Assembly: GCA_030620095.1 (NCBI GenBank) | Contig: JAUTXW010001615.1 | Location: forward strand, 2,440,001 to 2,504,000 | Direction: 5' to 3' | DNA length: 64,000 nucleotides | DNA from: Kuschelorhynchus macadamiae | Taxonomy: Eukaryota; Arthropoda; Insecta; Coleoptera; Curculionidae | In this document: piece by piece, positions 23,445-34,797 of the stretch | How positions within the stretch are numbered: the first letter of the stretch is position 1 | Layout of the letters: each line of letters starts with the position of its first letter | The notes under the pieces: model-generated | Told to the model about the DNA's origin: nothing | The model's input: only the letters and a program-made list of their open reading frames with translations | Database searches by the model: none | Translations under genes and position numbers: made by a program

Positions 23445-24682
23445 TTATCTTCTGTTTTTAGTTTGTTTTATTAGTTTAGTTGTAGCATTTCGATAAGAGT
23501 TATATACACTTTTTAAATTTTCATCATAAGGGTTAAGTAATAAACGCTTTTTTAGTTTATCTCTAGTTTTTATTGCATTTAAAACAGTATCATTTATCCA
23601 TGGCTTTTTTATCTTTGAATTTGTTTTTAAAGTATATGTCTTTGTGTTTTTGTTTATCAAATAAGTATATTTATTAATGAATAAATTAAAGGAAGTATTC
23701 ACATTTGTTGCGTTTAGTACATCTGCCTATACTTAAAGATTTTAGAACATAATCGTAATTGATTTTTTTATATGTAATGAATTGCTTATTTTTTTGTAAT
23801 GACCTATTTGTAAAACTGATATTTACAATTATAGGATAATGATTGGTAATAGTTGACTCAAGTATGTATGATTCTGCATTGTAACATAAATCTTCCTTTA
23901 TTTTTGTAAAGCAGTGGTCTATACATGTGTTTGAAAACTTAGAGATTCTAGTGGGTTTAGTAATATTTGGAAAATATCCAAAGGTGGACAACAAGTTAAT
24001 ATATGAGTTTACTAATTGATTATTTTTGTCCAATAAATTAAGATTTATATCGCCAAGAAACATTAACATCAGAACTTTCGGTATTTCCAATTAGATTTTG
24101 AAGATCAGAGATAAATTAGTGGGGATCTGCTGAAGGTGGCCTGTAGCAGACTATTAAATTAAACTTTGCATTATATTTAGAGAAAGATATTTTGGAAAAT
24201 GTTATTTCGTGTATGCGGATATGCTCAATATCAGGGATTATTGTTTTTTTCAAATAAATAACCACACCATCATTTTGATTAAATGTTGCTAAGTTATAAT
24301 AAAAATTATAATTAGGTATTTCGAAGTTAGTTGATTGTAAATGCCACGTTTCAGTTAAAATAATTACGTCATAGAAGTCAGTATTATTATTTAACAATAT
24401 CAGCAATTCATCAAAGTTTTTTTGAAGACTTCTTATATTCAAACAAAACACATTCAAATTTTCTAAAGTACCTGTTTTCTGACACACATCGTTTACAACT
24501 TTATCATGTGTCTCCTGATATGAACAAGCTGAACTATTATATGGTTTAACGTTCTCTAACAAATCTACAACTTCACTCATATTCGCAGTGAGGTTTATAA
24601 AACAAAAAAAAAACACTTTATACAAAAAAAAAAAAAATAAGAAACTAAATCTATACAAATTTGGTGAAACTAAAAACTGCAA
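23445..24682 (-). pseudogene. LINE APE-type endonuclease and linker, frameshifted
   Basis: The segment 24682-24116 has LNVFCLNIRSLQKNFDELL and VIILTETWHL (Asn and Glu boxes), then NLIVCYRPPSADPH. The next frame (24090-23686) gives MFLGDINLNLLD (Asp-x-Asn box) and STITNHYPIIVNI, in place of the usual SDH box. The linker (23702-23445) has KKPWINDTVLNAIKTRDKL, a motif common before the RT in CR1/Jockey-type ORF2. Frameshifts separate the segments. Confidence 0.78.
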
Positions 24683-24892
24683 GTAAAGGTTGAAAATGCA
24701 GATTTTGCCTTATTTGCGCTGCGAAATTATTAAACGATTTAATTTAAGAAATACAGAAAAAAAAAAAAAAAGATATATTCATTATATAAATATTATATTT
24801 ATATAATTATATTTTGTCATTCACCAAGATGACAAGGACTAAATTTTGGGAGTTATCTAGATTGTTTGATTTGAAATTAGGGGTACGCGAGA

Positions 24893-25025
24893 CCGAGACT
24901 GAATCAGTCTTGGTCTCGGTCTCGGTCTCGGAAAATGTTTACGGTCTCGGTCTCGGTCTCGATGCTCCGAGACCGAGACCTACTTAGTCTCGGTATCGGT
25001 CTCGAAAGTCTCGGTGGTCTCGAAA
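24893..25025. repeat. Left subterminal GGTCTC hexamer array
   Basis: Blocks of tandem GGTCTC and inverted GAGACC hexamers (for example GGTCTCGGTCTCGGTCTCGG near 24911), about 16 copies in 130 bases in both orientations. They are candidate transposase-binding sites. Confidence 0.9.
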
Positions 25026-25920
25026 GAAAAATTTTAAAAATAATAATTGTTCGCCGAGATGTTATTTAGACAAAAGTACATGGAAGCCTACATTCGAAAA
25101 CGAGTTTTTTCAATCTTAAAAATTTAATGTAAAAAACCCAATGTTGAGCATTTCAGTAAAATAGAAAAAATGTAGGTATATTTATATAAAAAATTATTCC
25201 AAAAATCTATAATTCGAAATGATGTTACCAACAGATGGAATCAGTAAATGAAGATATACGGACAATAGTAGGTGTATCAAAATAAATATCAAATATCCGT
25301 GTTCTTTGGACATCAACAGAAAGGCCACACATCACTAGAGTTACTTAAACAACCATCCACAGAACAATAATTATTTGGCATTTCGAAAGATATTCAAATG
25401 GAATAAGATATATTAAACACAAAATAAGGACACACTGTATAATGCTGCCGAACTCATGCAAGCAACGTGTTGGGTAGCTACAGACGTTATAATTCAATAG
25501 GTAGAAAACGATCAATGGTCAAGTAAAGCACCCTTAGGTATTCTGTAAACTTTGCTATTTTGAACCAAACTTTTATTACTTTGATGCGTATTTACTTTCT
25601 TAACCAGGACCGTTCTTAGGGGTCTGCAGATTGTACTTGCACAAAGGCGGCTATGGTTTATAATACTACTTGTGAATCAACTATTTTTGTTCTTTGGTCA
25701 ATTAACTATAAATTTTAAAAGTTGAGTAGATTTTAAAAGTAAATTCATTTATTAAACAAATATCTACTTGTTCAATTTTTTGCCTGAAAGCTCAATCTAT
25801 AGCCTTTTTTGAGGAAATATACAGAGATAAATATTATATTGTGTCTGCTGAATCACCAGTAATATTAAGTTCACTATTTGAAAAAAAAATGATTCCGAAA
25901 ACTGGAGAAAAGAAATAATA

Positions 25921-26151
25921 GAATATTTGCAATTAAATCGCGCTCCAAAGGGTACAGATATTTTAGAATGGTGGAAAGCACACGATAAACAATTTCCAAA
26001 TTTAGCGAAAATGGCAAAAGATCTTTTGTCTATACAGGCGACCTCTGTAGCAGTAGAGCGTTTATTTTCACAAGCAGGGTTAATTAATACAAAGCTAAGA
26101 AGCATGTTAAATGAAACTTCAAACAAATGCTTATTATGTATTCATTCATAA
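25921..26151 (+). pseudogene. hAT transposase C-terminal dimerisation domain
   Basis: The frame gives IEYLQLNRAPKGTDILEWWK then QFPNLAKMAKDLLSIQATSV and AVERLFSQAG, the hallmark hAT C-terminal block (WW..., LA..., A(T)S...ER.FS.AG). Catalytic domain and BED finger are absent, and an upstream fragment near 25800-25915 in another frame ends in stops. It is a relic of the element at 24878-27028. Confidence 0.85.
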
Positions 26152-26935
26152 CTTGAAAAATGAAGTTATAAAATATTAGTTTAAATTTTCTGTAATATTT
26201 TTAGGTTTATTATATAGGTTGAAATAAAATCTAAAAATATGCTTATAATGTATGTTTAGAAATTTAAATTTTTACTTTGTTATTAGAACAGTTCGTTATT
26301 TTTTAAGCGTAATAGTTGAATTAGCTTTATTGATTATCTATTTAAAATCCTAAGCCAAAATTCTACTTTGTGTTTTGTTTGTTGAAAATCTTGTCCGTAT
26401 GTATATGTATTATTTTTATTATTTTAACATATAGTTAAAAATTTTATATCGTCCAATATTTTCAAATACAAACAAAATCAATACAAAAAGATTGTTCTAT
26501 AAAACACGCACCTTCTTTAATTAGCAAGCCATCGAAGCGATTAAAGAAGAAAATGTTAAGAAAAATTTTCACTGATTTTTTTTAACAATTTTTTGTTTAT
26601 TTTAAGTCGGAAAATGTTTAAACAAAAATCACCACAACTACTTCATCTGTTGGAGACTTTACCGTATCTATACTATATAAGAATATAATATTGCAATGTT
26701 TTTAGTTGTTACAGTCTATTAGTTATTAATTATTGAACCAAAAAACTAAAAATTTTTGGATTATAGTTGCTTTCAATAATTAAACATACAAACCGATTAT
26801 AAATTTATAAAGATCACAATATCAAAATCCTATATAGTATTATTAGTAATTAATTTGCCCCCAAACATATATTTTTTGATTTATTTATATTATAATTTAC
26901 GAACATTAGTTATTTTGCCACTTCACTTAGAGATC

Positions 26936-27004
26936 GAGACCGATAGTCTCGATAGGTAAGTCTCGGTATCGGTCTCGAACACCAAGTCTCGGTCTCGATC
27001 TCGA
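26936..27004. repeat. Right subterminal GGTCTC hexamer array
   Basis: About eight GGTCTC/GAGACC and near-variant (GATCTC, GGTATC) hexamers, mirroring the left array of the same hAT element. Confidence 0.88.
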
Positions 27005-27036
27005 GTGTCGTGGTTTTGCGAACCTCTATTTGAAAT

Positions 27037-28290
27037 ATTATTTTACGATTCCTATTTTTCATTACTATTTAAAATAAGTACTTAATATTGTACGCAACTG
27101 ACAACTTGGTGTGTCATATACATATGTTTTAATTTTACAGTTGCTGAGGGTCTGGTTGTTGAAGCTTTCTTTAATACCCTCCATATAAAAGGACCATATT
27201 TTTATAAGAATTTCATATTAGATGTTTATTAACACATGATTGTCCAATTATCTTACCTTATTTTTGTTCAGAAACAAGTCCATTATAAAAAACATGGTTG
27301 GGCATGAGCTGTTGTATTACAAACTAAACCAGATATTTCCACATATCTCCATTGTAGCCTGGTAACGCTAAATAAATTAGAAACATTTTATATACCACCA
27401 ATTTGGTTTAATAATATGTTATTGCCTTTCAAAATCACGTTCAGTTCATTAAATGACTTGCCTTTTGATAAAATATAGTTTAAAAAAATGTCACCTATAT
27501 TGTTGATTTCCTGTAAACACATGTCAGAGATTCATTAAACAAAGGTTTGTGTTATTTAAGTACTCTTTCTAATGTTTGGTTTAAAAAGCATATTGTTTAT
27601 TTTCGTTTTACAATTTGGGTTAACTCAAATGACAGCTAATGAAGTTGACCTTTTACTGAAGCGAGTCTAACATCTCTTTTTCATGTATGTCTAAAACTCA
27701 AATAGTTCCGTCCGACCACTTCAGTTTCGTTATTTATTAAAAACCTAAAAGTTTAAAGTTAATTATTAAGGGCGAGGCTTACGTAAAGATTAGAGGGAAA
27801 TATAAAAAATATCTAACATAAATTATTCGAAAATAAATATTTAAATTCAATATATACATATAAAGATTTATTGAAATATTTACTGTATTCTGAGTTGCCT
27901 ACCCTTTAAAAAACCGTTTATTTTTATTAAATCAATAAGGGGAAAGAGACAAACAAAATATAGGAACATTAAGATCAAATTTTGCGTAGAGCACTTCCAA
28001 CATGTTAGTTTTTTTAGCCAAGTTCCTACCGTTTTTTTTAACTTTTTTTCTTTGATAAATCTCTTGGCTAAAATCCTTTTGGAATGAGTTCATTCTATTT
28101 AGTTTTGACTGTGGCCATGAAAATTCAATTAAAGGGCTGATCCTGTTCAAAGGTTGTTTTAAAATTTGTCTTGAACAGTGTTCGAATAACAGGCAGGTAA
28201 TTAACAATTTTAATTTATTTTGGCAAGATTTATTTATTTTAATTTTTACAAATTTTACTATTAGGCTACAATGGATTTTTTCTCGTTTCT
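27037..28290. other. Non-coding stretch, nothing recognised
   Basis: AT-rich DNA. The 91-codon minus frame at 27932-28207 shows no known motif and is probably chance. Confidence 0.4.
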
Positions 28291-28293
28291 ACA

Positions 28294-28380
28294 GCTCAGC
28301 GGTCATTTTACCACCTTGCATTTTACCACCTCGCATTTTAGCACTTTGCATTTTACCACTTTGCATTTTATCACTATTAC
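28294..28380 (+). repeat. 15-bp minisatellite, about five copies
   Basis: Imperfect tandem units of the form CATTTTACCACYTTG/CACTTTG. The 64-codon open frame across it is only the repeat read as protein. Confidence 0.75.
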
Positions 28381-29140
28381 ATTTTCATTGAAATGTGAAA
28401 GCCTCTATTTCACTTTTGTGGTAGTTTTGAACGCAATAGTTTTCACATTAAGAACTTTTGGGTGAAGCCAAAATAAAAAACAAAACCTTTTTGCCGCCGC
28501 AAGGGTTTTGGTTCCAACGGGACCCGTTTAAAAGGTTTTTGAAAACTGAAGTAGTATTCTACTTACCGAACGTTAGCACAAACAAGATCCACTTTTACCG
28601 AAGAGGTTTTGAAGTATTTGGCCTCTTGTATGCAATCCAACAACCAGGCCCAAGTTTGAGTTATCACCTCGTGCTTACCTGGTATCTGCTTGGTGAGATT
28701 TTTAACGTAAATTTATAAATTCGTCGTAGCTTTTATTTTTAAGTTTCATTTTCGAATTCTTATACTTATTTATATCTATAAATATAATTTATATAACATT
28801 CTTGCATTTTCTTTAAACACTGGTAAATATTCACAAGTATAATCTGAAATAAAGAGAAATAATAATTGTATATTGTATTTTACTGTTTGTCTCAGCATTT
28901 TTACTAACACACAGGTAAAGAGTGTATAAAGGACGTAATGTAGATCCTCTTTTTTACGTGTGTTGGCGCCCTTCCATTTTTATATATTTTTTGACTTTCC
29001 TTCTTCATACACTAAATGAAACGGATTGAAAAGTTTTGAACTCCCCCAAAGCCGATCCACCGTACAAGCTAGCCTACGGGTCGTAATTGCAAACTCTTAA
29101 AATTGCAGTAACAAATCTTTATAACGTGACTTATAACACC
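28381..29140. other. Non-coding stretch, nothing recognised
   Basis: AT-rich DNA. The open frame at 28458-28718 has no recognisable domain. Confidence 0.35.
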
Positions 29141-29189
29141 GAAGTTTACGTTTTAGTCTATCTTCATCTGTTTTTGATTTATTGATGTT

Positions 29190-29515
29190 TGAAAACTGAC
29201 ATTTTGGCTTCTTTGAGCCGTCATAGCACCTGAACGGTTGGACCTAGAAACAAATAGCTTTCACATTCTATATTAGTTTTTGATAAGCTATCTTATGATG
29301 TCAGTCAAAAAAAAACAGAAATTATTTTACTACCTATTTAATTGAATATATTCATATGAAATGCATGCATGAAATGATGCAGGTTATCACCTTACTTCAA
29401 AATCACTGTAATTCTGACGTATTATATAGCAATGTGAAAGTTATTTTGCTCTAGGTCCAACCGTTCAGGTGGTATGATGGCTCCAAGAAGCAAAAATGTC
29501 AATTTTCAAGTATAA
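29190..29515. mobile_element. Fold-back MITE with about 90-bp arms
   Basis: Bases about 29195-29285 and 29430-29512 are inverted copies: TGAACGGTTGGACCTAGA on the left mirrors TCTAGGTCCAACCGTTCA on the right. It is short, non-coding and hairpin-forming, consistent with a miniature inverted-repeat element. Flanking duplications were not resolved. Confidence 0.7.
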
Positions 29516-29877
29516 GTTGTAGGCTTTTACCTAGACCACCAAGATTCTTTACGAGAAAAATCTACCAAAAAAATACCAACTCGTGTTTTTTTTTTAATGT
29601 AATGCCCTATTTATTATTTATTCATTGGATTCGTCATAATCTCCCAATTTAAAAATTATATGTGTTAAATTTGATGATAAAAAACAAAAGAGCATGGTAA
29701 GTATAGCTGCGAAATTTGCACTTGTTATATTAATTGGATACATTACACAGGTCTGCGACAAAAAAAGCTCTTTGTTTATTTTCAATTGATTTCCGTGTAT
29801 TTTGTTGTGTTAAACACAAAAAAAAACACTGAAAAACAATCTTAAACAGCAAAATGCAATAATTCTTATAGTAATGG

Positions 29878-30510
29878 GTGCATTTTTATAATATTTTCAT
29901 ATTTTTATATCTTAATACCATACGTCACCATAGTGACGATTGTTATTTTTGTTCATGCGATGTGAAAGGGTATAATTCAAAATCGAAGCGTTCCATTTCA
30001 TACCCCAATCTTCACTCAGCGATTCATCCCATCCCGCATGGCACAGATATCCCAGTGCTAAAAGCCCCTGCTACCTTGCAAGAAATTCCAAATTCCGATG
30101 AAGAGATACCTGAACAAGATGACGAGTCAAGTTCTGACTTTCAAGATTACGGGAACTTAAAATTGGTACTTCGCAAATTCAAATATGAAGTTTTGTTAAT
30201 TGGGCAACAAACTGGTTATACCAAATACCCTTGTTTTCTGGACTAAGAAGAGTTGACAGACGAGGGAGCTTAAAGTTGGTGAAAATAATGCCGAGAAACA
30301 TTGATACTTCGCCATAAAATTCAATTTATTGATACTATGATGGATCCTCCAAAAGAAGGGTGGACTGCATTTAAGGAAGTTATTGAGACATTTTTGGGCA
30401 ATACCAAAGATCCAAACTATAAGAAAATCATCAACAGATTGCTAGAAGCATTTCAAGCTTGATGAGTCTGAAAGTTCATTTCCTCCAATCCCACCCTGAC
30501 GCTATCTATA
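29878..30510 (+). pseudogene. Relic of a repetitive arthropod ORF with GYTKYPCF motif
   Basis: The open frame at 29878-30246 includes HHSDDCYFCSCDVKGYNSK, then YPNLHSAIHPIPHG, and GQQTGYTKYPCFLD. About 220 bases later KKIINRLLEAFQA and, in another frame, MSLKVHFLQSHPDA appear. These blocks recall a multicopy protein family common in insect genome annotations, probably mobile-element derived, whose function I do not know. Most of the middle is missing and frames are broken. The family link is from memory of motifs only. Confidence 0.5.
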
Positions 30511-30519
30511 AGCGTTAAT

Positions 30520-31655
30520 GTGCCAGGAGAAGCCTCACTGGGAAGAAGAATAGATTTGAATGTGTGGTGTGCTCATTTCAGTTAAAAAATATATTTAATG
30601 AATTATTTTGTAATAAAAAAGTTATTTTTTAAGTCTTTTACCGCTTATTTTATAGAAATTACGCGTTTAACATAATTACTCTAGTTGTCAGGAACGTGAC
30701 TTCGTATAATAAAATGGAGATCATTTTCGGATTCAGCATAACCAAAAACCTAGATTACGTAAAATAACAAAAACAGCTTTAAAATTGTTTTGCAGACCTG
30801 TGTTATTAAGCTATAACGAAAAATCCAGAATATTTTACCTGTATAAAATTCACACTTTTAAATTTCACATTTTGTAAATCATTTAGATAGATTTTGATCT
30901 ATATAAAACACTTGCCTCTATGAGAGTGCAGAAAGTGAATTATTTCACTCCCAATTGTAAGCTTAAAAACGTGTAACTTTTTCTCTACTAAATTTAACCC
31001 ATTTTAGTATAAATTTGTGAATCACTGTATAAAAGATCCTACATAAAGTGGTAATCATAGGTAAAATTACTCTCTCTCGCTTCACTTGGAACTAAACCAG
31101 GCTTGTACGCTCTGGCTTAACCTACCAATTCATAAAAAATTAATGCTTGTTATATAAATAACTGTTTTTCTAATTAGTAAAGCCTTCAATACGGACTCCC
31201 GTATATATATATAGCGTTGATTTTATTTTTTGGTGTTCTTACGCCACTACATATTTTTGTACAAAACTTAATTTCCAAAACATAACTACTGCAGGTATTT
31301 TATAAATATTCTATTGTATGCCTGTTTAGAAAAAATAATATAATTAATCATATTGATTAAATTAATCAAGTACTTTTCAAAAAACCCATAAACAGAACTT
31401 TCTTTACAACTGAAGTGGTTTTAGTTTATACACTGGAAAAAATATTGGTAGCTAAATGTAAAAAAATAATTATTTAAATTATTAAAATAAGTATTAACTT
31501 ACTATAGACTGGTCTGGCCTTATAGTATCCCGGCCAGTCCTAAAAAAATGCCCCTATACTTTCCACGCTAAACTATTCAGTAACATTAATATCATCAGCT
31601 GGCAGTTTGTTCTCTTCTCCTCCCTTCAATTATGTGCGAGGCAACAGAGAAGCAC
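30520..31655. other. Non-coding stretch, nothing recognised
   Basis: AT-rich DNA with no coding or repeat structure that I can name. Confidence 0.35.
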
Positions 31656-31659
31656 ATTA

Positions 31660-32330
31660 ATATTTATCTTTTAGATTGTCCTGGATTCCATAAAAAATTA
31701 GCTTGCTTATCAAAATTTCATAACTAACACAGTCAAAGGCTTTTGCAGAGTCACACAAAACTGAGGCGGTGGGGTGATTGTTATTGACGGATAAGTAGAC
31801 GTCGCTAAGCAACGAGAACATGGCGTCACTGGTGCACTTGTTGGGTAAACATTCAGTAATCTTTCAATGATTTTTGATAGCACTGGTCGTAGAGCAGTTG
31901 GGCTATAATAGCCGTTTTAAGGAATTCAGGGAATATACCTTTTATAAAAGATTCATTTAATAGTTGTGAGGGTCTCTATGACTGGAAGCGGCAGGTTCAG
32001 GAATATTTTAATTGATAGGCCATCAGTGCTACACGAAGATTTTCTTGTGAAGTTATTCATTTCTTTCAATAGTCCCCTGCTGCTAACAGGGCTAAAGAAA
32101 AAGCTATCAGCGACATTTTTCGATGGAGGGAGAAACGAAAGAGGATCCAAACTTGGCGAGATACCAGAGGTAACATTTGTGCTTACATTAACAAAATAAT
32201 CATTTAGGTCATTTGGCCTCGGCAAGATCTGTTCAGGTTTTGATTTGTTTCTAAGATCATTGATAATGGACCAGGTTTCCTTTCAAACGTTTTTAGGCTT
32301 TGTTAGACGTTTTTTATAGTATATTTTTTT
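31660..32330 (-). pseudogene. LINE reverse-transcriptase fragment
   Basis: The minus frame 32225-31953 reads LNDYFVNVSTNVTSGI and SCSTDGLSIKIFLNLP, matching the linker and the first RT box (.S.DGLS.K.) of CR1/Jockey-type ORF2. Further down (to about 31665) broken frames match FIKGIFPEFLKTAI and an AKAF-like box (aaagcctttgactgtgtt on the minus strand). Endonuclease and C-terminal parts are absent. Confidence 0.68.
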
Positions 32331-32595
32331 TGCTGACTTGATTAGTTTAATATAGATTCTCCTATAATTATAGATTTAGTCGAGAATAAGAATGGAGTCG
32401 GTGAATTATTTTATACGGAGGCCTTTCAACAAAGACTAGGACTGAATTTTTTACGGCCCAGTGCAACGAGATACATACCGCCAAAAATCAGAAAATATCA
32501 TCCAAGTAGGCTTCTTTCATTTTGCGAAATGTCAGTTATCATAAATTATTTATTTGATCTAAAGTTGAGATATCGGTACCGCGCTTCCGAGAATC

Positions 32596-32970
32596 GTGAT
32601 GGATGAATTGAAAGAACAAAGATATGCGATCAAATTTTGTGTTCGTCTTGGAAATTCAGCAACGGAAACTCTTTCGATGATTAATAAGACTTTTGAGGAA
32701 TTGTCTATGGCAAGATCTGCTTGTTTTCGATTGCATAAAGACTTTAGTAATGGCAGGGAAAGTTGTGAGTTGCAAGGCGGTCCAAGTGCTCCTATTGTGG
32801 CACTAACTGAGGAAACCATCAAAACCGGGGCAGTAATTCTTCGTGCAGGTTCATGTCTGACTATCCCACAACTCTCAAATATTCTTAAATTATCTGTTGG
32901 AAGTGTTTTTACTCTTTTACACAAGCATTTAAACATGTCGTGCGATCAAAGGCGAAACGTCGGAAATTGA
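32596..32970 (+). pseudogene. Mariner transposase N-terminal DNA-binding fragment
   Basis: The 124-codon frame reads EQRYAIKFCVRLGNSATETL then ARSACFRLHKDFSNGRESCE and LSVGSVFTLLHKHLNMS. These are the two helix-turn-helix units (HTH_48-like and following) of SETMAR/mariner-type transposases. The catalytic DDD domain is missing downstream. A TCTATTTTGATACGGTCTAA sequence follows at 32971, also found in similar form near 55131, so another dispersed repeat abuts it. Confidence 0.82.
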
Positions 32971-32979
32971 TTCTATTTT

Positions 32980-34522
32980 GATACGGTCTAATCCCAAGAA
33001 CCATATTTAATGGACCCTAGCGGTGAGAGCTATTTTAACACTGTACCTAACATTAAGATGCATGTATTGACCTATCTAACGTCATTGTTTGTGGCCATTT
33101 GGAGATGAAAGCTTCTAAAATTTAAATAGAGGAGCGAAATGAAATTGGAGGTGAAGATATGTTATGTGGGTCGATGCTCGTGTCTCTCTGGCAGGCATAT
33201 GACTAAGGAGGGCATAATGGATAATAATTCATCAGAACAGAATCTGTGGTAGTATCCGTAAATAGTAGGGATATCGGTGTACAATGATCCCACTAACCCA
33301 CATTACACAGTACATAATTTTTTTTTCGGTCTAGTTCTTTAAAAACTAAATTCTATTATTAGTGATTAGGATACTTAATTATGTTTGTTTATAGCATCCT
33401 TAAAGTTCTTAAAGATAATTTTATACTTGAGTTTTAATATAAAAACGCTTTCAAACTAATAAAAAATATCACTCATCTTACTCCAGTAGAAGATTGAGTC
33501 AGGTATGTAGCCATTTATACACATAATTTAAGTTTGCATGTTCAAATTTTCTTTTTTTCAAGCGAATCTTTATTTCGAGAGAGACATTCAATACTTTTGT
33601 TTGTTCATAAATTTAAATTAATAATAATGTAAATATATTTGTTTAAAAGAAGCTTTACTTTCAAAACTGAATACTAATTATAAAACTAATTTTTTATTAT
33701 TTATAGATATGTGAATGTTCATAGATTAGGTATTAAAAATACATAGGGTAGTGTGTCGTTAACAACCCACGCATTTCTAGTTCTTTTTCATTTTTTATGA
33801 TAGCCTATGGTGTATAGACTAGATTAAAAGTAAAAACTCGTAACATTTTCCACTTTTTTCCCGAAAACGTTCGCAAATTTCATTACTTTTCCATGCAAAA
33901 ACTCTCTATTGTGTTGATTTGAACAAAATCAAGACACAAAGTTATGTACAGTGTTGTCAAACTCACCTGATTTTCTGGAGATATATACAACAGGCCTTAA
34001 TGGTGCGCAGATTCACCTAACAACATAGGTTTTGTTAAAAAAAATCCTGGTTTAATACAGACCCGAAATTTTGTTGACGCTCTACCGCGCTTTTTCTTTA
34101 CAGTAAACCTAACCAATCCTAACCTAATCAAAATAAACTGTTTAAAAATCTGCTTGCAATATGACAACACTGTCGACATACGTCGCATTTGACATTTAAG
34201 ACTTGACAATTCCTGTCTATATGTGAAATATATTTATATTTTTAAAAGTAATTTAGAATTATAAAATACAAAGTATATTAATTATTTATGGGTTCGTTAA
34301 CGACACAAGAACCAAAAACATAATATAAATCAATGATATTTATTTTTTAGTATGTATTATTAAAAAACCAATCTTTAATGAATTAAATATTATAAAAAAA
34401 CAAATGTTAAATAAAATAAGTTATTATAAAAAAACCAATCTTTAATAAAAAAAATGCAAAGGAAAGAGGAGCACAGTTAAAAATGGCTATTTTTTCCCTA
34501 TAGAAAGGAATACCAATATAGG
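32980..34522. other. Non-coding DNA, possible short-TIR element at 33747-34307
   Basis: No genes seen. TGTGTCGTTAACAACCC (about 33751) is mirrored by GGGTTCGTTAACGACACA (about 34290), a 17-bp near-perfect inverted pair 540 bases apart that might bound a small non-autonomous element. The rest is AT-rich. Confidence 0.35.
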
Positions 34523-34530
34523 CTGCTAAG

Positions 34531-34771
34531 CAGTGGCTAGAATGTCTTCCTGGGGGGGGGCAAGCATTGACATTTGGCAACTAAAAAAGAAAAGTCATTA
34601 CTTTTTCAATATAAACTTAATACTCTCATGAAAATTAACCACGATGACAAAAAAAACGTTCACACTTATGTAATAGTGATAATTCCTTTTAAAATATTTT
34701 GTACTTTCGAACATTTTGCTTGGGTTAAGATCTCTGGGGGATTTGCCCCCCCTTACCTAAATACGCCACTG
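34531..34771. mobile_element. Small hAT-type MITE with 8-bp target duplication
   Basis: It starts CAGTGGCTAGAAT and ends ACGCCACTG, the CAGTGGCG-type ends of hAT MITEs, with G-rich and C-rich runs inside each end. Flanks CTGCTAAG (34523-34530) and CTGCTTAA (34772-34779) agree at 6 of 8 positions. The 77-codon frame across it has no domain. Confidence 0.72.
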
Positions 34772-34797
34772 CTGCTTAAACAATTGCAAAATGTATT

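Larger units (their letters stand above)
21196..24700 (-). mobile_element. CR1/Jockey-like LINE, inactive
   Basis: On the minus strand the order is endonuclease (24682-23686), linker, reverse transcriptase (23271-21826), 3' UTR, ending in a short TTA-type microsatellite (plus strand TAATAATAA around 21203-21221), a typical 3' tail of CR1-like elements. An oligo-A/T stretch lies near the 5' side. Frames are interrupted at about 23271-23445, 23690 and 24100. Clade is uncertain between CR1/L2-like and Jockey. Confidence 0.82.
24878..27028 (+). mobile_element. hAT element with GGTCTC hexamer arrays and perfect 8-bp TSD
   Basis: Termini are TAGGGGTACGCGAGACC (left) and, read inward from the right, TAGAGGTTCGCAAAACC. 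The 8 bases TTTGAAAT occur immediately before (24870-24877) and after (27029-27036), a perfect target duplication as hAT elements make. Both subterminal regions are packed with GGTCTC/GAGACC hexamers. The interior has only the C-terminal hAT domain and a long AT-rich insertion, so it is non-autonomous now. Confidence 0.92.

Noticed and set aside
28271..28465. Open frame with repeated HFTTLHF-like peptide
   Set aside because: Translation of the 15-bp minisatellite; no start context or domain.
32980..34310. Element bounded by TGTGTCGTTAAC inverted pair
   Set aside because: Only 17 bp, no target duplication and no internal structure; kept as a note, not called.
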